Of a stretch of DNA of 64,000 nt, positions 61,566 to 64,000 are shown piece by piece. Source of the DNA: Anisakis pegreffii (taxonomy: Eukaryota > Nematoda > Chromadorea > Rhabditida > Anisakidae); assembly GCA_035041965.1 (NCBI GenBank), contig JAPYMA010000207.1:248001-312000 (forward strand). The letters are read 5' to 3'. The notes under the pieces are model-generated. The model did not search any database and was not told the origin of the DNA. It saw nothing but the letters and a program-made list of their open reading frames with translations. The position numbers were made by a program, and so were the translations under genes. The number at the start of each line of letters is the position of its first letter. Within the stretch, counting starts at the first letter, position 1.

Positions 61566-63563
61566 CATTTTTTTTGTTGAAGTATTGTGTGTTGGGTTAT
61601 ATCGAGCTATTTCATTTCATACAATATTCTGCTTTAGCACCTTTCTAAAGACAAGCTCTTTCACACCCGTTCTTCACTCACCAGTGAAAAAACTTCATTC
61701 CTCAACTCAGAAGTTTATTTTCACGAAACTCATCGCAAGCAATTTCCTCAATCATTACTTCACATCACTCTCTTATCGCGAGAGGTGGTTGATAGACAGA
61801 CATCCCACTCTTCCTTTCTTCCGTTAATTCTTTACTGAACGCTCGCTCGTTCTTCCATCTATCCATCCATCACAAATTCTCACTACTGCAGCACCAAACG
61901 CATTCAAATAGGCATTCATAAATGCTAAGGTAAGAGTTCCATATCAATCATCCACCATTAAGCAAATTCCTCATTGCGGATTTTGGTTTCATCAGCGATT
62001 CAATGCTATTAGCAATAAACTGATTAATTCGTAACAATTACACCTTCTATTAACATTCCTCAGCCACACACCTATCATCATTCACTCATATTTTTCTTGT
62101 TAGTGTACGTCAAGCAGCTAATCTCATTCCGCTCAATGAAACCGTCAATTTCCGTGGATTCCGTTTCTATTCAGCTCCTTCACTTCCCATCACCAACAGC
62201 ACCACAAATATCCATCCCATAGATCATCGGTACCAGTCTCATCTCTTATCGTCAGTTGGATATCAATAAGAACTTATAAACATTAAATTATTATCTTGCA
62301 TAGCAGATCTATACAAATTTTTGAATCCTTTCCACTCGATGCGAATTTCAATAGTGAATTTACTTGTTGTTGTTGTTCAATCGAGACTAGGAATGATGGT
62401 CTGTTCAGAGAAATGAGATTTGTTGAACAGCCACGAATAAGAAGCGTCTTTTCGTTCTTGCACGAGTTTTGTCATTCGACATTCCCGAGTGAATAGAATG
62501 CGAAATGCATTAGTCATTCTCATAGAGTAATCCAGTGATACTTTATTCATCCTAAATTTTCTTCCAAGAGTGCACTCAAAATCGTTCAAATATTCATAAA
62601 GTACGGACCTTCGACAGAATAGCTTCACGAAAAGTTGTACGATCGTAAGTTTCACGTTAAAAGATTTGTTTTTTTTCGCATATTTTGTTCCGAGAGCAGA
62701 TGGGCACATGATGTTGGTTATGATCTGGGATGTGAAGTCGTTAGGAAAGTTATGATCGCCTATATTTCTTCAAAGAATATTTGTTTAATGTTTGAGCGTT
62801 TTTTTTTTGCTCGCATCTAACTCATAAATATTTCAATTCTGTTCTCAATAGCATACCAGTTCTGGATCTTCACTGAAGCATAACTTTTTTCCCAACAACC
62901 AGTTACATTACAATATTGCGCTCATCGTTCATCGATGCACGAAAAATGTGATAGTTTCACAGGAATCTTCGAACGAATCTTTTCTAAGCCACTAAATTAT
63001 GCTATATAATTTTATTGTATGATCTTTTACAAGTTCCACTCATAAACAAAATACTCCATAAATATATTTCGATATTGTGAGTTTGTGATGAAGAGGAAAT
63101 CGAAAAGCCACAGACCGATCTATCGGCATTGTTTGTACTAGGTTGAAATGTAATGATATACATTGTAATTGTAAGATTACAACCAAAAGTGATCAAAGTG
63201 GTTAGTTTATTCGACGATATATTGACTTACCACATGGTTTTAATGAAACTCTTCGAAACGTATCGATAAATCTGTGATTAGTCGACGTTTTGATGTGATA
63301 TCAAGATGAACTACAAATCTTTTCATTCCTAAGTTTCACTACGAATTCAGTCGAAGATAGTTAGCTATTCGATCCGTTGAATGACTATTAAAACAACTGG
63401 GATTGTTCATTTTCAGATGTCGATAAATCTGTGACTTCACAGTTCTTACGTTCATCACCATAATGTTGATGAAAAGTTGAGTTGGTAGGGCAGCTTATCG
63501 ATTTGGATTGGTAAAAGATTGACAAAATGTGACAACGAAAAAATGTGAAAGTAGACTGAGAAT
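60788..63563. other. Non-coding AT-rich stretch
   Basis: No supported gene. Open frames at 61460-61648 and 61585-61827 are driven by a TTA repeat and pyrimidine-rich DNA. The 110-codon minus frame at 62377-62709 has no motif or splice context. Confidence 0.4.
61527..61566. repeat. (TTA)n microsatellite
   Basis: About 13 TTA/ATT units in a row, producing an artificial poly-leucine frame on the plus strand. Confidence 0.95.
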
Positions 63564-63809
63564 ATGTCAAACGTGCAGCACAGAGATTTAGGAACTTTTT
63601 CAACGACCTCATTTCGATACACTCGCAAGCAATCGACCGACAGATCTCTTGGATCAAATTTTCATAAGATCAAGCAGAAATCTCTCGAAAAAATAACTGT
63701 TGAATTGGAAAATAGCTTAATTTTCAGCTTAATTTCCCAACATTCCAACCGGGAAATCGTCGAACTGATCGCTATCGAAATCCCATCGAGCAATGCTATC
63801 AATAAATGA
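63564..63809 (+). CDS. Weak candidate ORF, unknown protein
   Basis: An ATG opens 81 codons, MSNVQHRDLGTFSTTSFRY onward, with a serine- and lysine-rich first half. It could be a small single-exon gene or the first exon of one leaving the window. The opposite strand is also partly open. No family recognised. Confidence 0.2.
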   Translation: MSNVQHRDLGTFSTTSFRYTRKQSTDRSLGSNFHKIKQKSLEKITVELENSLIFSLISQHSNREIVELIAIEIPSSNAINK

Positions 63810-64000
63810 TTAAATGTCAACGATTATGAAAAAGCAACATTCACTAATGGGATCCAGTTAGATTGCGTTTGTATTGCGTGGTGCAGTGTCATATTACTTT
63901 GTTGCATTCAATTTCTATTATGAATGGTCGTTCGTGCAAACAATTCTCTCAAAAAGTTCATTGCGTATTCAGTTTTGGAATAAATGCTGTGGTAAGAACA

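Noticed and set aside
61460..61648. Leucine-rich frame resembling a membrane segment
   Set aside because: Produced by the TTA microsatellite.
62377..62709. 110-codon minus-strand ORF
   Set aside because: No motif, no splice context, and composition typical of random AT-rich frames.
1..64000. tRNA, rRNA genes, CRISPR arrays, operon-type ribosome-binding sites
   Set aside because: None seen. The window is eukaryotic nuclear DNA, and I could not find a cloverleaf-type sequence by eye, although a tRNA scan would be needed to be sure.

Overview
The window reads as nuclear DNA of an AT-rich multicellular animal, most likely a nematode (inference). Genes are split into exons of about 70-300 nt by GT-AG introns with TTTCAG-type acceptors. 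Non-coding stretches are long, and four unrelated retroelement classes are present. The species cannot be named from sequence alone. Exon limits were read by eye from splice signals, frame and family motifs.

1-9.6 kb, plus strand: an apparently intact 23-exon Golgi alpha-mannosidase II-like gene (GH38, type II membrane protein, about 1,100 residues).

10.5-29.3 kb: a segmental triplication. Each unit holds, on the minus strand and tail-to-tail with mannosidase sequence, a complete eight-exon GT11 (alpha-1,2-fucosyltransferase-like) gene of 414 residues at 11.2-13.8, 18.5-21.2 and 25.0-27.9 kb. An unrecognised plus-strand ORF starts about 130 bp upstream of the fucosyltransferase start in units A and B. 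A decayed mannosidase piece precedes each of the two downstream units: a last-exon scrap at 18.1 kb, and an internally deleted gene at 22.2-24.3 kb. The simplest reading is that a mannosidase + fucosyltransferase pair was duplicated twice, after which the fucosyltransferases were kept and the extra mannosidases decayed. Both enzyme types act in glycan processing in the Golgi. A defective BEL/Pao element with a second retroposon nested in it separates units A and B.

29.3-37.7 kb: mostly non-coding, with three weak isolated exon candidates.

37.8-48.4 kb: a mobile-element cluster. It holds an internally deleted RTE-like LINE bounded by an 11-bp target duplication, a nearly complete Ty3/Gypsy element with a few stops and a fold-back insertion in gag, and a Penelope-like element arranged as a 0.55-kb head-to-head inverted repeat that cuts off the Gypsy 3' end.

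48.4-64 kb: a minus-strand gene of at least 11 exons for an MH2-domain (Smad-like, no MH1 seen) protein with a long disordered C-terminus (52.1-56.7 kb), resembling insect Expansion/Rebuff. A small three-exon minus-strand gene lies at 60.0-60.3 kb. The rest is AT-rich intergenic DNA with microsatellites and weak ORFs.
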